DNA of 64,000 nucleotides from Parabacteroides massiliensis (GCF_900155425.1 NZ_LT700189.1:1047787-1111786), one strand, 5' to 3'. Counted from the stretch's first letter, positions 9,651 to 17,846 are shown. Translations and numbers: made by a program. The notes: generated by a model from the sequence alone, not told the origin.

Positions 9651-9658
9651 CAAACGTA
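9651..9658 (-). promoter_or_regulatory. Possible -7 element of the outer-membrane protein gene
   Basis: TACGTTTG on the minus strand matches TAnnTTTG, 18 bp upstream of the ATG at 9632. A second match, TAAATTTG at 9639-9646, is too close to the start to be the main promoter. No clear -33 element. Confidence 0.4.
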
Positions 9659-9681
9659 ACAATTAAAAAGGAATAAACGAA

Positions 9682-9717
9682 GAACGGGGATATAGAATCT
9701 AATCCATATCCCCGTTC
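9682..9717 (-). terminator. Terminator hairpin of the RRM gene
   Basis: Perfect 12-bp stem (9682-9693 with 9706-9717, GAACGGGGATAT and its complement) with a 12-nt loop, just after the RRM stop codon. A weak T-rich tract follows on the minus strand. Confidence 0.65.
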
Positions 9718-9739
9718 ATATACTTTGAAGCTATTTGTA

Positions 9740-9985
9740 TTAGCGTCTCGGCGTTGCTTCTTTTACAACCATCTGGCGACCTTCGTATTCAGCCCCGTTT
9801 AATTCTTCGATAGCGTTTCTTGCTTCGTTTTCGTTAGGAAGTTCTGCAAATGCAAAACCTTTAGAACGACGAGTGTCACGGTCTATGATCAATTTAACTG
9901 ATTCAACTGTACCGTACTCTTCCAAAACCTGTTGTAAGTCTGATTCTCTAACCCGATAGTTCAGGTTACCAATGTAAATATTCAT
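9740..9985 (-). CDS. Small RNA-binding protein, single RRM domain
   Basis: An 81-residue protein made of a single RNA recognition motif. The start at 9985 (MNIYIGNLNYR) fits the usual beginning of the first beta strand. RNP2 is IYIGNL at residues 3-8 and RNP1 is KGFAFAEL at about residues 41-48, both with the aromatic residues that stack on RNA bases. After the domain only KEATPRR remains, so the Gly/Arg-rich tail seen in many RRM proteins is missing. Bacteroidales carry several such proteins, some of which act as global post-transcriptional regulators. The gene stands alone with its own terminator. Confidence 0.93.
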   Translation of the reverse strand: MNIYIGNLNYRVRESDLQQVLEEYGTVESVKLIIDRDTRRSKGFAFAELPNENEARNAIEELNGAEYEGRQMVVKEATPRR

Positions 9986-10387
9986 ACAAAAATGATATAA
10001 AATAATTAATAAAAAAATTTGAAACAATAAAACTTTAAGGAAAGATCAATGTCTGCTAAATCATATTCTGTTATGAATATTAAGTCGGAGATAAAGAGCT
10101 ATACAAACAGTTTTGCTTGTCGGGTACAAAGAAAAGCATTTAAAATAGATATGGCACCATAAAACAAAAAATTAATTCATAACAATTCAAAAAAGACATA
10201 TTCAAAAAAGATTTTCTCTATAGAACCTCCTTAGAATCACTAAGGGTTGGAAAAAGAGGCTTTGATACAATAATATGTGAAAAAAGCCTATTTTATAGTA
10301 TTTCTGACCAATTAAGCCGGTATAGAGCCTTTTATGTCTCAATCAGAAAGCCTAATTTTGCCCCAATCATTTTGAACTTAATTTGAC
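9986..10387. other. AT-rich intergenic region between divergent RRM and inositol-phosphate synthase genes
   Basis: There is no coding potential on either strand. Two inverted repeats are visible: CCTTAG/CTAAGG at 10229-10234 and 10240-10245, and AGGCTTT/AAAGCCT at 10257-10263 and 10283-10289. A likely promoter for the plus-strand gene is at 10353. The RRM gene must be transcribed from here in the other direction, which leaves room for a leader of over 100 nt, but I see no perfect TAnnTTTG box for it. Confidence 0.6.
10353..10360 (+). promoter_or_regulatory. Promoter -7 element of inositol-3-phosphate synthase gene
   Basis: TAATTTTG fits TAnnTTTG and lies 27 bp before the ATG at 10388. A weak -33 element, TTTT at 10330-10333, sits 19 bp upstream. 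Confidence 0.5.
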
Positions 10388-11680
10388 ATGGAAAAAATCG
10401 AAGTTAAAGAAGCCAAAGGAAAACTTGGTATTCTGGTTGTTGGGGTAGGTGGTGCAGTTGCCACTACTATGATCACAGGTACGCTGGCTGCACGTAAAGG
10501 ACTGGCAAAGCCTATCGGCTCTATCACACAGTTAGCAACAATGCGTTTAGAAAACGGAGAAGAAAAAGCGATCAAAGATATTGTTCCTCTGACCGACCTG
10601 AATGACATCGTTTTCGGCGGATGGGATATTTTCCCTGATAATGCATACGAAGCGGCTATGTACGCTGAAGTCTTGAAAGAAAAAGACCTGAACGGTGTAA
10701 AAGACGAATTGGAGGCAATCAAGCCGATGCCGGCCGCTTTCGACCATAATTGGGCAAAACGTTTGAACGGCACGCACATCAAACAGGCTGCTACCCGTTG
10801 GGACATGGTTGAACAGCTCCGCCAGGACATACGTGAATTCAAGGCTGCCAACAATTGCGAACGTATCGCTGTTCTGTGGGCCGCAAGTACGGAAATCTAT
10901 ATCCCGCTGTCTGACGAGCACATGTCTCTTGCAGCTTTGGAGAAAGCAATGAAGGACAATAACACGGAGGCTGTTTCTCCAAGTATGTGTTATGCTTACG
11001 CTGCTATTGCAGAAGGTGCTCCATTTATCATGGGCGCTCCTAACCTGTGCGTGGATACTCCTGCTATGTGGGAATTCTCCAAAAAGATGAATGTGCCTAT
11101 CTCCGGCAAGGACTTCAAGAGCGGACAGACATTGATGAAGACAGTGTTGGCTCCGATGTTCAAAACCCGTATGTTGGGTGTAAGCGGTTGGTTCTCCACC
11201 AATATCTTAGGAAACCGCGACGGCGAAGTGTTGGACGATCCCGCAAACTTCAAGACAAAAGAAGTCAGCAAGCTATCTGTCATCGACAACATCTTCGAAC
11301 CCGAAAAATTCCCGGACCTGTACGGAGACGTATATCATAAGGTACGTATCAACTACTATCCTCCCCGCAAGGACAACAAAGAAGCATGGGATAACATCGA
11401 CATCTTCGGCTGGATGGGTTATCCGATGGAAATCAAGGTAAACTTCCTTTGCCGTGACTCTATCCTGGCTGCTCCTATCGCGCTTGACCTGGTGTTGTTC
11501 AGCGATCTGGCCTTGCGTGCAGGCATGTGTGGCATCCAAACTTGGTTGTCGTTCTTCTGCAAGAGCCCGATGCATGATTTCGAACATCAACCTGTACATG
11601 ACCTGTTCCAGCAATGGAGAATGGTTAAACAGACGTTGCGCGATATGATCGGGGAAAAAGCGCCCAGCTATCTGGATTAA
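10388..11680 (+). CDS. ino1: Inositol-3-phosphate synthase
   Basis: Converts glucose 6-phosphate to 1L-myo-inositol 1-phosphate using NAD, the first step toward bacterial inositol lipids. The 430-residue chain opens with a Rossmann NAD-binding segment (GILVVGVGGAVATTMITGT, about residues 14-32). It also holds the family block KSGQTLMKTVLAPMFKTRML and GWFSTNILGNRDGEVLDDP around residues 240-285. It heads a gene set matching the Bacteroides thetaiotaomicron inositol-lipid cluster (BT_1526 to BT_1522) in content and order. A terminator and a new promoter separate it from the next four genes, so it can be expressed apart from them. Confidence 0.96.
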   Translation: MEKIEVKEAKGKLGILVVGVGGAVATTMITGTLAARKGLAKPIGSITQLATMRLENGEEKAIKDIVPLTDLNDIVFGGWDIFPDNAYEAAMYAEVLKEKDLNGVKDELEAIKPMPAAFDHNWAKRLNGTHIKQAATRWDMVEQLRQDIREFKAANNCERIAVLWAASTEIYIPLSDEHMSLAALEKAMKDNNTEAVSPSMCYAYAAIAEGAPFIMGAPNLCVDTPAMWEFSKKMNVPISGKDFKSGQTLMKTVLAPMFKTRMLGVSGWFSTNILGNRDGEVLDDPANFKTKEVSKLSVIDNIFEPEKFPDLYGDVYHKVRINYYPPRKDNKEAWDNIDIFGWMGYPMEIKVNFLCRDSILAAPIALDLVLFSDLALRAGMCGIQTWLSFFCKSPMHDFEHQPVHDLFQQWRMVKQTLRDMIGEKAPSYLD

Positions 11681-11703
11681 AAATTCAAGGCAATACAAAC
11701 TTA

Positions 11704-11765
11704 GTTTCATAAGGATGAAACTTTTGTTCCATGCCTATGAAACTGAAATTCCATGCTGATGGAAT
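11704..11765. repeat. Three tandem 18-bp palindromes with a 22-bp period
   Basis: Units at 11704-11721 (GTTTCATAAGGATGAAAC), 11726-11743 and 11748-11765 (ATTCCATGCTGATGGAAT). Each has 7-bp arms and a 4-nt centre, and each is separated from the next by 4 nt. The middle unit has one arm mismatch. They lie in the 3' untranslated part of the inositol-3-phosphate synthase transcript. Confidence 0.8.
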
Positions 11766-11774
11766 TCTCGATAT

Positions 11775-11812
11775 AACTTTCTCCCGGATAAGGGGGAAAG
11801 TTTTATTCTTTT
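11775..11812 (+). terminator. Rho-independent terminator of inositol-3-phosphate synthase gene
   Basis: Stem AACTTTCTCCC (11775-11785) with GGGGGAAAGTT (11792-11802), one G-T pair, 6-nt loop, followed by a T-rich tract (TTATTCTTTTT). Confidence 0.8.
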
Positions 11813-11814
11813 TA

Positions 11815-11822
11815 TAACTTTG
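11815..11822 (+). promoter_or_regulatory. Promoter -7 element of the inositol-lipid operon
   Basis: TAACTTTG is an exact TAnnTTTG match directly after the terminator and 19 bp before the ATG at 11842. It gives the downstream four-gene operon its own start. The -33 region is poor. Confidence 0.6.
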
Positions 11823-11841
11823 CACACATTTTACTGACAGG

Positions 11842-12315
11842 ATGAAAAAAGTTCCACTAATTCATATTATTATTGCAACAGGCTTCGGTTCCGGTTTTTC
11901 TCCGTTTGCTCCGGGAACGGCAGGAGCTTTATTAGCTACATTGATCTGGCTTGCATTGTCTTGCGCCGTATCTCCTACCCAACTTCTTATCATAACAGCA
12001 TTGTTGGTCGTTTTTTTTACGATTGCCGGCATCCGTTCGGCAAACGCAGTCGAGCCCGTTTGGGGAGAAGATCCTTCGCGGGTGGTGGTAGACGAAATGG
12101 TAGGAGTCTGGATTCCGCTTCTGGCTGCACCGGCAGGCAACCTGTGGTATGCACTGGCAGCATTCGTACTGTTCCGCCTGTTCGATATTTTCAAGCCGTT
12201 GGGCATACGCAAGATGGAAAGTCTCAAGGGCGGAGTCGGAGTAATGATGGATGATATTTTGGCTGGGATATATAGCCTCTTCCTCCTAATCGGTGCAAGA
12301 TGGTTGATTGGATAA
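11842..12315 (+). CDS. PgpA-family phosphatase, probable phosphatidylinositol-phosphate phosphatase
   Basis: 157-residue membrane phosphatase of the phosphatidylglycerophosphatase A family. Family features are the N-terminal GFGSGFSPFAPGTAGAL (residues 14-30), the conserved acidic block DPSRVVVDEMVGVW and the C-terminal KGGVGVMMDDILAGIYS. Three to four hydrophobic segments place it in the inner membrane. In B. thetaiotaomicron the homologue in this gene order removes phosphate from phosphatidylinositol phosphate to give phosphatidylinositol. General phosphatidylglycerophosphate phosphatase activity is the alternative. The 3' end overlaps the next gene by 16 bp, so the two are translationally coupled. 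Confidence 0.88.
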   Translation: MKKVPLIHIIIATGFGSGFSPFAPGTAGALLATLIWLALSCAVSPTQLLIITALLVVFFTIAGIRSANAVEPVWGEDPSRVVVDEMVGVWIPLLAAPAGNLWYALAAFVLFRLFDIFKPLGIRKMESLKGGVGVMMDDILAGIYSLFLLIGARWLIG

Positions 12316-12806
12316 AGAAAAGTGCAAGAGCGTTTTCGGAGAAAGGTGGGATATTCATGTTCATGCGAGCCCAATTTTCTTCGCAGATTGCCAGTGCGAC
12401 AGACTTTCTGGTCACAATCTTGTTGGTCAAATTATTTGGAATTTATTACGTGTATGCAACTTTCACGGGATCTGTCTGTGGCGGGATCGTGAACTGCATC
12501 ATCAATTATAAATGGACATTCAAATCCAAAGAATGCAAGAAACGGCATGTGATGGTAAAATACCTGTTGGTCTGGATCGGCAGTATCTTACTGAATACCT
12601 GGGGCATCTACTTCATGACGGAAACGATCAGCAGGAGTCCCTGGGTCCAGGAGACGCTGAAACACTATATCGACGACTTGTTCGTCTTCTCCAAGGTGGT
12701 CGTCTCGCTGCTTGTCGGATTTCTTTGGAACTATAATATGCAACGTGTCTTTGTCTACAAGAACTGTAGGATCAGAGGCCGTTTCCAGAGAGTGAACTCA
12801 AAATAA
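12300..12806 (+). CDS. GtrA-like membrane protein of the inositol-lipid cluster
   Basis: 168 residues with four hydrophobic segments in the GtrA/DPMS arrangement: FMRAQFSSQIASATDFLVTILLV at the start, the conserved NYKWTFKSKE after the second helix, and WNYNMQRVFVYK near the end. GtrA proteins are thought to move polyprenyl-linked sugars or to assist glycosyltransferases. Here its place between phosphatidylinositol-phosphate phosphatase and synthase suggests a role with inositol lipids, perhaps in flipping or handing on a lipid. It overlaps the preceding gene by 16 bp and is followed after 17 bp by the synthase gene. Confidence 0.85.
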   Translation: MVDWIKKSARAFSEKGGIFMFMRAQFSSQIASATDFLVTILLVKLFGIYYVYATFTGSVCGGIVNCIINYKWTFKSKECKKRHVMVKYLLVWIGSILLNTWGIYFMTETISRSPWVQETLKHYIDDLFVFSKVVVSLLVGFLWNYNMQRVFVYKNCRIRGRFQRVNSK

Positions 12807-12823
12807 AAACAAAATAGTAAAAT

Positions 12824-13507
12824 ATGAAATTCAAAGTTTTTAGAGATTGGTTGCAACAGACGATCTACAAGATCATCAACCCGATCGTACATGGAATGAT
12901 TAAAATTGGAATTACCCCCAATTTTATTACGACGACAGGATTAATCCTGAATATTGTGGCTGCCTGCATATTCCTTTATGCAGGAATGAAGGGAGAGCGA
13001 GGTGATTTCAACTATATCGGTTGGGGTGGCGGCATCATCCTGTTTGCCGGGCTGTTCGACATGATGGACGGGCAGGTGGCGCGTATCGGAAAAATGAGTT
13101 CCACGTTCGGAGCTTTGTACGATTCTGTACTGGACCGCTATAGTGAACTGACAGTTTTCTTCGGAATCTGTTTCTACCTGATCAATCAAGGATATGTAAT
13201 CAGTTCGATCGTTGCTTTTGTCGCTTTGATCGGCTCGCTGATGGTAAGCTACGTCCGCGCTCGTGCCGAAGGGTTGGGACTTGAATGCAAAGTGGGCTTC
13301 ATGCAACGCCCCGAACGTGTGGTGCTGACCGGATTAGGCGCCCTTTGCTGTGGAATCTTTGCTCCTATGCTGGAAAACAACGAGACATTCGAACCGATCA
13401 TGATATTCGTCATTCCTTTGCTAATCGTTGCGATATTCTCCAACATCACGGCATTCGCACGCCTGAACCATTGTCGTAAACTATTGAGCAGCAAAGGCAA
13501 CGAATGA
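12824..13507 (+). CDS. CDP-alcohol phosphatidyltransferase, probable phosphatidylinositol-phosphate synthase
   Basis: Joins CDP-diacylglycerol with inositol 1-phosphate to form phosphatidylinositol phosphate. The full family signature D-x2-DG-x2-AR-x8-G-x3-D-x3-D is present at about residues 86-111 ([20 protein letters not shown], then the last two aspartates), so the metal site is intact. Six membrane segments fit the 227-residue length. The substrate is assigned from context, since the inositol-1-phosphate-making enzyme is in the cluster and the homologue BT_1523 has this role. It overlaps the next gene by four bases (ATGA). Confidence 0.9.
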   Translation: MKFKVFRDWLQQTIYKIINPIVHGMIKIGITPNFITTTGLILNIVAACIFLYAGMKGERGDFNYIGWGGGIILFAGLFDMMDGQVARIGKMSSTFGALYDSVLDRYSELTVFFGICFYLINQGYVISSIVAFVALIGSLMVSYVRARAEGLGLECKVGFMQRPERVVLTGLGALCCGIFAPMLENNETFEPIMIFVIPLLIVAIFSNITAFARLNHCRKLLSSKGNE

Positions 13508-14439
13508 AAGAGACTATTGTACTCCCGTCAAAGAAGGAGGCTGGAACTGTTATCGGCCTGGCAGCGTTGTTTCTTTTGCTGACAGCCGTATGCATCGGAC
13601 TACGCCCGGAGCATGTATTCATGGTCGGCCTGTACCTGCTCCTCTTCTTCGCCGGCAAGACAACCCGTAAGTTGGCTGTTGCCTTGTTGCCGTTCGCTCT
13701 TTTCGGCATTTCATACGACTGGATGCGTGTTTTCCCAAACTACGAGGCGAACCCGATCGATGTGGAAGGCCTGTATAATCTGGAAAAAAGCTTGTTCGGC
13801 ATAAACGACAATGGGAATATCCTGATTCCTTGCGAGTATTTCGCAATCCATAATTGCCAGATAGCAGACTTCCTTGCAGGTGTATTTTATCTCTGCTGGG
13901 TTCCTGTTCCGATCGCCTTCGGGTTGTGGCTCTATCTCAAGGGAGAACGTAATTTGTATCTCCGTTTCTCGATGGTATTCTTGTTTGTCAACCTGATCGG
14001 TTTTGCAGGGTATTATATTCATCCGGCAGCACCACCTTGGTATGCGATCAATTATGGCTTCGAACCGATACTCGACACTCCGGGCAATGTTGCCGGACTC
14101 GGCAGGTTCGACGCATTGACCGGCCTCTCGATCTTCGATTCCATCTATGGCCGCAACGCGAACGTATTCGCGGCAGTTCCATCATTACATGCCGCATATA
14201 TGGTTGTGGCACTATGTTATGCGATTATCAATAGATGCAATAAATTTGTGATTGTTCTGTTTGCCATCATCATGGTGGGAATTTGGGGAACAGCAGTTTA
14301 CACCTCACATCATTATATTATAGATGTAACATTGGGTATTTGTTGTGCTCTTTTAGGAATCTTACTTTTCGAGAAAGGATTGATGAAGACAGGCTGGTTC
14401 AAAAACTTCTTCAACCAGTATTATAACTACATTAAATAA
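13504..14439 (+). CDS. PAP2-superfamily inositol phosphorylceramide synthase
   Basis: Transfers phosphoinositol to ceramide, giving inositol phosphorylceramide. The 311-residue protein has about six membrane segments. It carries the two motifs of the AUR1-like branch of the PAP2 family: [14 protein letters not shown] (about residues 225-238, with the first catalytic His) and [11 protein letters not shown] (about 260-270, with the second His and the Asp). It shares a four-base overlap with the synthase before it. The homologue BT_1522 is the characterised Bacteroides enzyme. Its presence implies that the cell makes ceramide through a serine palmitoyltransferase encoded elsewhere. Confidence 0.9.
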   Translation: MKETIVLPSKKEAGTVIGLAALFLLLTAVCIGLRPEHVFMVGLYLLLFFAGKTTRKLAVALLPFALFGISYDWMRVFPNYEANPIDVEGLYNLEKSLFGINDNGNILIPCEYFAIHNCQIADFLAGVFYLCWVPVPIAFGLWLYLKGERNLYLRFSMVFLFVNLIGFAGYYIHPAAPPWYAINYGFEPILDTPGNVAGLGRFDALTGLSIFDSIYGRNANVFAAVPSLHAAYMVVALCYAIINRCNKFVIVLFAIIMVGIWGTAVYTSHHYIIDVTLGICCALLGILLFEKGLMKTGWFKNFFNQYYNYIK

Positions 14440-14516
14440 TGTACCAATTAAAGAGTTTCTTCACATTGGCACATTATTCATTGCATCCCGACCTTTTTTG
14501 AAATAGCATGACATCT

Positions 14517-14524
14517 TAACTTTG
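14517..14524 (+). promoter_or_regulatory. Promoter -7 element of the phosphoesterase gene
   Basis: TAACTTTG matches TAnnTTTG exactly, 23 bp before the ATG at 14548. The T-rich tract at 14493-14499 could serve as the -33 element. Confidence 0.6.
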
Positions 14525-14547
14525 CCACAAATAAAAGTTAGGATGTC

Positions 14548-15354
14548 ATGTATAAACAAACTCTACCATTATTCCTGTGCATACTCTTGTCTGCATGCGA
14601 CTTGATCGATTACCATCCGTATGACGGCCGACTCACCATTTCCGAACGCGATATCAACGGTCACAACATCCCGCTTATCGAGGCAGCAACAAAAGATAAA
14701 GATACGATCCGCTTCGTCCTGATAGGCGACACCCAGCGTAGTTATGATGAGACGGAAGATTTCGTAAAACATATCAATACTAAAAAAGACAGTATCGATT
14801 TCATCATACACGGAGGAGACTACACCGAGTTCGGCATGAAGAAAGAATACGAGTGGGCCGTCGATATATTATCGAAGCTCGATATCCCGTACGTCGGATT
14901 GATCGGTAACCATGACGTAATCGGTAATGGCGACCAGGTTTTCAACAAATTGTTTGGAGCAGAAAACTTTTCCTTTATCGTCCGGGATGTCAAATTCGTT
15001 TGTCTCAACACCAATGCAATCGAATACGACTACTCCCACCCTGTTCCCGATTTCGGTTTCCTGAAAGAGGAACTGCAAGACAGCACCCGCCATTACAGCC
15101 GTACGGTCGTCGCCATGCATGCACGCCCCGGAAGCGAACAGTTCGATAATAACATAAAAGACGTATTCCAACTATATATCCGTGAATTCCCCTCTTTGCA
15201 GTTCTGTCTGAATGCTCATAACCATCAGTTACAAGTGGAGGATATTTTCGACGACGGGATCATCTACTATGGTTGTAGCAATATAGCCAAACGCAACTAC
15301 ATATTATTCACCCTAACCCCGGACAACTACACGTATGAAGTTATCGATTTTTAA
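14548..15354 (+). CDS. Calcineurin-like metallophosphoesterase lipoprotein
   Basis: 268-residue surface or periplasmic phosphoesterase. The signal peptide ends in lipobox LSAC at about residue 16. Metal-binding motifs follow in order: LIGDTQ (residues 58-63), HGGDYTEFG (about 90), GNHD (about 121), VVAMHARPG, and NAHNHQ near the C-terminus. The first motif reads D-x-Q instead of D-x-H, and the last reads A-H-N-H instead of G-H-x-H, so this is a divergent member. It lies just after the inositol-lipid operon but has its own promoter. A role on inositol phosphates or phospholipids is possible and unproven. It overlaps the next gene by 20 bp. Confidence 0.85.
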   Translation: MYKQTLPLFLCILLSACDLIDYHPYDGRLTISERDINGHNIPLIEAATKDKDTIRFVLIGDTQRSYDETEDFVKHINTKKDSIDFIIHGGDYTEFGMKKEYEWAVDILSKLDIPYVGLIGNHDVIGNGDQVFNKLFGAENFSFIVRDVKFVCLNTNAIEYDYSHPVPDFGFLKEELQDSTRHYSRTVVAMHARPGSEQFDNNIKDVFQLYIREFPSLQFCLNAHNHQLQVEDIFDDGIIYYGCSNIAKRNYILFTLTPDNYTYEVIDF

Positions 15355-15976
15355 ATGGATGCTCCTATTTCTCTTCCTGACCGGCACCTTACAGGCACAG
15401 GAGGCAATCGAGGATGATGTGCGATATAAAAAACGTGTGGAGAAATATATATCCAGATGGGAGAAACTCATTCCCCGTTATACCAAACTACAGTTTGCCG
15501 GATCAATGGGTATGCTTTCACTCGGAACAGGTTGGAATTATTATCGCAATCACTGGGAAACAGATCTATATTTGGGAATAGTTCCCCGCAACTCGGACCA
15601 TCATGCTATGGCAACCCTTACGCTCAAACAGAATTATTACCCCTGGAACATCCATATCGCCGACAAGTTGTCTTTCGAACCTCTCGCCTGCGGTGTCTAT
15701 ATCAATACTCTTTTAGATCGTGACTTCTGGGGCAAACAGCCGGACAAATATCCGCAAGGCTATTACTGGTTCTCCACCCGCATCCGTACCCATGTTTTCG
15801 TCGGAGAGCGATTCACATTGAAGTTAGACACAAAAAAGAGCTGGCATAAATCCATCTCTTTCTTTTACGAACTCAGCACCTGTGACCTGTATCTGATAAA
15901 CAAGATCGGAAACGGTTATCTGAAACCCAAAGACTATCTGAGCCTCTCGTTCGGCCTCAAACTACAAATCCTGTAA
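15335..15976 (+). CDS. Secreted protein of unknown function, probable small outer-membrane barrel
   Basis: 213 residues. MKLSIFKWMLLFLFLTGTLQAQ is a clear signal peptide. The mature part has a helical start (DDVRYKKRVEKYISRWEKLIP), then alternating strands rich in Tyr and Trp, ending LSLSFGLKLQIL as barrel proteins do. No family is recognised. The start codon lies inside the 3' end of the phosphoesterase gene (20-bp overlap), so the two are translated together and probably act together at the envelope. Confidence 0.8.
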   Translation: MKLSIFKWMLLFLFLTGTLQAQEAIEDDVRYKKRVEKYISRWEKLIPRYTKLQFAGSMGMLSLGTGWNYYRNHWETDLYLGIVPRNSDHHAMATLTLKQNYYPWNIHIADKLSFEPLACGVYINTLLDRDFWGKQPDKYPQGYYWFSTRIRTHVFVGERFTLKLDTKKSWHKSISFFYELSTCDLYLINKIGNGYLKPKDYLSLSFGLKLQIL

Positions 15977-15985
15977 AACAAAAAA

Positions 15986-16015
15986 ACGGGAGGTGTCATT
16001 ACGACAGCCTCCCGT
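15986..16015 (-). terminator. Terminator between convergent genes
   Basis: Hairpin with arms ACGGGAGGTGTC (15986-15997) and its complement with one bulged G (16003-16015), loop ATTAC. The minus strand continues into TTTTTTTGTTTT, so it ends the minus-strand operon at 16059; it may also help stop the plus-strand genes. Confidence 0.8.
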
Positions 16016-16058
16016 TCCCCATAAACTACATAAAACACTTAAAAGAACGAATTTCGCA

Positions 16059-16688
16059 TTAAAATGCAAGACCTAAGCGGATACCCCAGTTATTCAATCC
16101 ATCGATCGAATAGCTCAGGACATCTCCTTTGTTGGTTGCATAATTATAGTAGGCAGCGATATGCAGACCAATCTGTTTCTGAGGTGTAAAATACATATTC
16201 ATACCGATTTCGGGAGATACATAGAAACCCCAGTTACGGTCGTATACTTTCATTACATTCATATAAGTCGACATTTCGCTGTAGCTTGCACCCAGCTGTA
16301 CACCGGCATAAGGTTGGAACTGGCTTTCGGGAGCCACGTTGTAACGAAAAGCTGCACCGAAAGGCAACTGGAAAATAGAATGTTGCTGGTCGGAAGTGAT
16401 GGCCGATGTAGAACTTACCGGCAATGTCTGCCGATCGATATACTTATTGTTGGTATGATAAGAGATAAATGCTCCGACCGAGAAATTAGGAATTACATAA
16501 TAACCGGCTTCTGCATGTGCCCCCCAACCACTTGTCTTGTCTGAGAATTCCTGGCTGAACGGAGAGTTGATCTGCCAGTCGACATTAAAATACATGTTCT
16601 TTACAACCTGGGCGCCAGCCAGAGAAGGTATCGCTAAACAGGCGACAAGTAAAGCGATTAATTTTATTGATTTATACATCTTTTTCAT
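16059..16688 (-). CDS. Small outer-membrane beta-barrel protein
   Basis: 209 residues from the ATG at 16688 (MKKMYKSIKLIALL), with a signal peptide ending LAGAQ. The rest is an eight-strand-type barrel: VDWQINSPFSQ, GYYVIPNFSVGAFISYH, PYAGVQLGASYSEM, FYVSPEIGMNMYFTP, LHIAAYYNYATN, and a final NWGIRLGLAF ending in Phe. It resembles the general outer-membrane barrel domain proteins of Bacteroidota. It follows the DUF4136 lipoprotein gene by 33 bp and shares its terminator, so the two form an operon for envelope proteins. Confidence 0.88.
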   Translation of the reverse strand: MKKMYKSIKLIALLVACLAIPSLAGAQVVKNMYFNVDWQINSPFSQEFSDKTSGWGAHAEAGYYVIPNFSVGAFISYHTNNKYIDRQTLPVSSTSAITSDQQHSIFQLPFGAAFRYNVAPESQFQPYAGVQLGASYSEMSTYMNVMKVYDRNWGFYVSPEIGMNMYFTPQKQIGLHIAAYYNYATNKGDVLSYSIDGLNNWGIRLGLAF

Positions 16689-16721
16689 AAGACTCAAATT
16701 TATCTTTTAATTCGCGTTTAA

Positions 16722-17375
16722 TTATTTTTTCAAGTACGGTGACTGTACAAAAGCCTGCTCGATAGCACGAGTAGAAAGTTGGATATTTACTTTGTCGGAA
16801 CCGGACAACAAGCCTGTCATGTAAGCAGTCCAAAGAACCGGAAGTTTAGCATCCGTGGATTTCGGTTGCGGAGCTTTCAAGTCGACCATTTCGACCAACA
16901 AAGAACCTATGCTATAGCTGTACACTACAGGATACGGATAATACCATCCATCCCATGCACCAGTCCAGTTACCCCAGTAGCCATACCACCAGTTATATCC
17001 CGGATAGCCCCACCACCAATAAGGATTGTCATGATAGTTGGTAAAGTAATTTACATTTTTCACGAAAGAAACCTGCAAACCCAGATCTGCATCTTCTTTA
17101 TCCATCGTACGTGTGTAACCACGGCCCTCCATGCCATTAACCAAAGTAGAGACGATATCGCCGGCTTCAGTTGCACTCCAGAATTCCGGTTTCTCGCTGT
17201 TACCGATTACCATTACACTGTCAGGGATGTAGAAAGTTGTAAACGATCCGAAATCAGCACTCTTGTTGTGATCTGTGAATACTACGAAATCATCGCTTAG
17301 TTTTGACATGTCCGGATCTTTCTGGCAAGACGCCAGTAAAAGAACCAATAAGAAAAAAGGAAGAATCTTTTTCAT
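16722..17375 (-). CDS. DUF4136 family lipoprotein
   Basis: 217-residue lipoprotein from the ATG at 17375 (MKKILPFFLLVLLLASC, lipobox LASC). The mature part starts QKDPDMSKLSDDFVVFTDH and contains the DUF4136 pattern: an FYIPDSV strand, AGDIVSTLVNGMEGRGYTR, DADLGLQVSFV, and a Trp/Tyr/Gly-rich loop (about residues 120-150) that is strongly enriched in aromatic residues. Function of the family is unknown. It is the first gene of a two-gene envelope operon. Confidence 0.9.
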   Translation of the reverse strand: MKKILPFFLLVLLLASCQKDPDMSKLSDDFVVFTDHNKSADFGSFTTFYIPDSVMVIGNSEKPEFWSATEAGDIVSTLVNGMEGRGYTRTMDKEDADLGLQVSFVKNVNYFTNYHDNPYWWWGYPGYNWWYGYWGNWTGAWDGWYYPYPVVYSYSIGSLLVEMVDLKAPQPKSTDAKLPVLWTAYMTGLLSGSDKVNIQLSTRAIEQAFVQSPYLKK

Positions 17376-17553
17376 CTCATTCAACGTTTAAAACAGTTTA
17401 TACTATTATTTATGCACTTATATATAAGTTACTATTTAAACAACATGAACTAAAAAAGGTTTGCATTCTCTCTTTTCAAGAGTGTTAATTAACTTGTCTG
17501 AAGATTTTGGAACGGTTATAAACGACTGTTAATGAACACAACAATCTCGTGTA

Positions 17554-17846
17554 TTATCCAGTGATAAGGCCGTCCATTCTTAATGGACAGTAGTGCATCG
17601 GGGTATATTTTAATCCATCTGTTTCCTGTTCTTCTGAAGTCTTTGAAAAGCCTAAACTTTCATAGAACTTCACAGCGTACGACGATGAATTGACAGTTAT
17701 CTGCATTTGATTTTGATCGGCATAGACAGAATCAAATAATTGTCTACCAATACCTCTGCGATGGAACTTCCACACTCAACAAACACATCGAGTGCCAAAG
17801 AGACAGCCTTTTCATATTCGGAATTATTCAGTTGTCGAATATTCAA
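17554..17846 (-). pseudogene. GNAT acetyltransferase remnant with internal deletion
   Basis: Two pieces of one acetyltransferase lie in different frames. From a TTG at 17846 one frame reads NIRQLNNSEYEKAVSLALD and then VFVECG, the usual start of these enzymes. At about 17770 the reading changes frame to KFHRRGIGRQLFDSVYAD, the acetyl-CoA loop, and continues to the end (KFYESLGF, then the stop at 17554). About 50 residues that normally sit between the pieces are missing, and the start codon is TTG instead of ATG. The gene is therefore broken. An intact GNAT gene lies about 120 bp upstream on the same strand. Confidence 0.8.
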
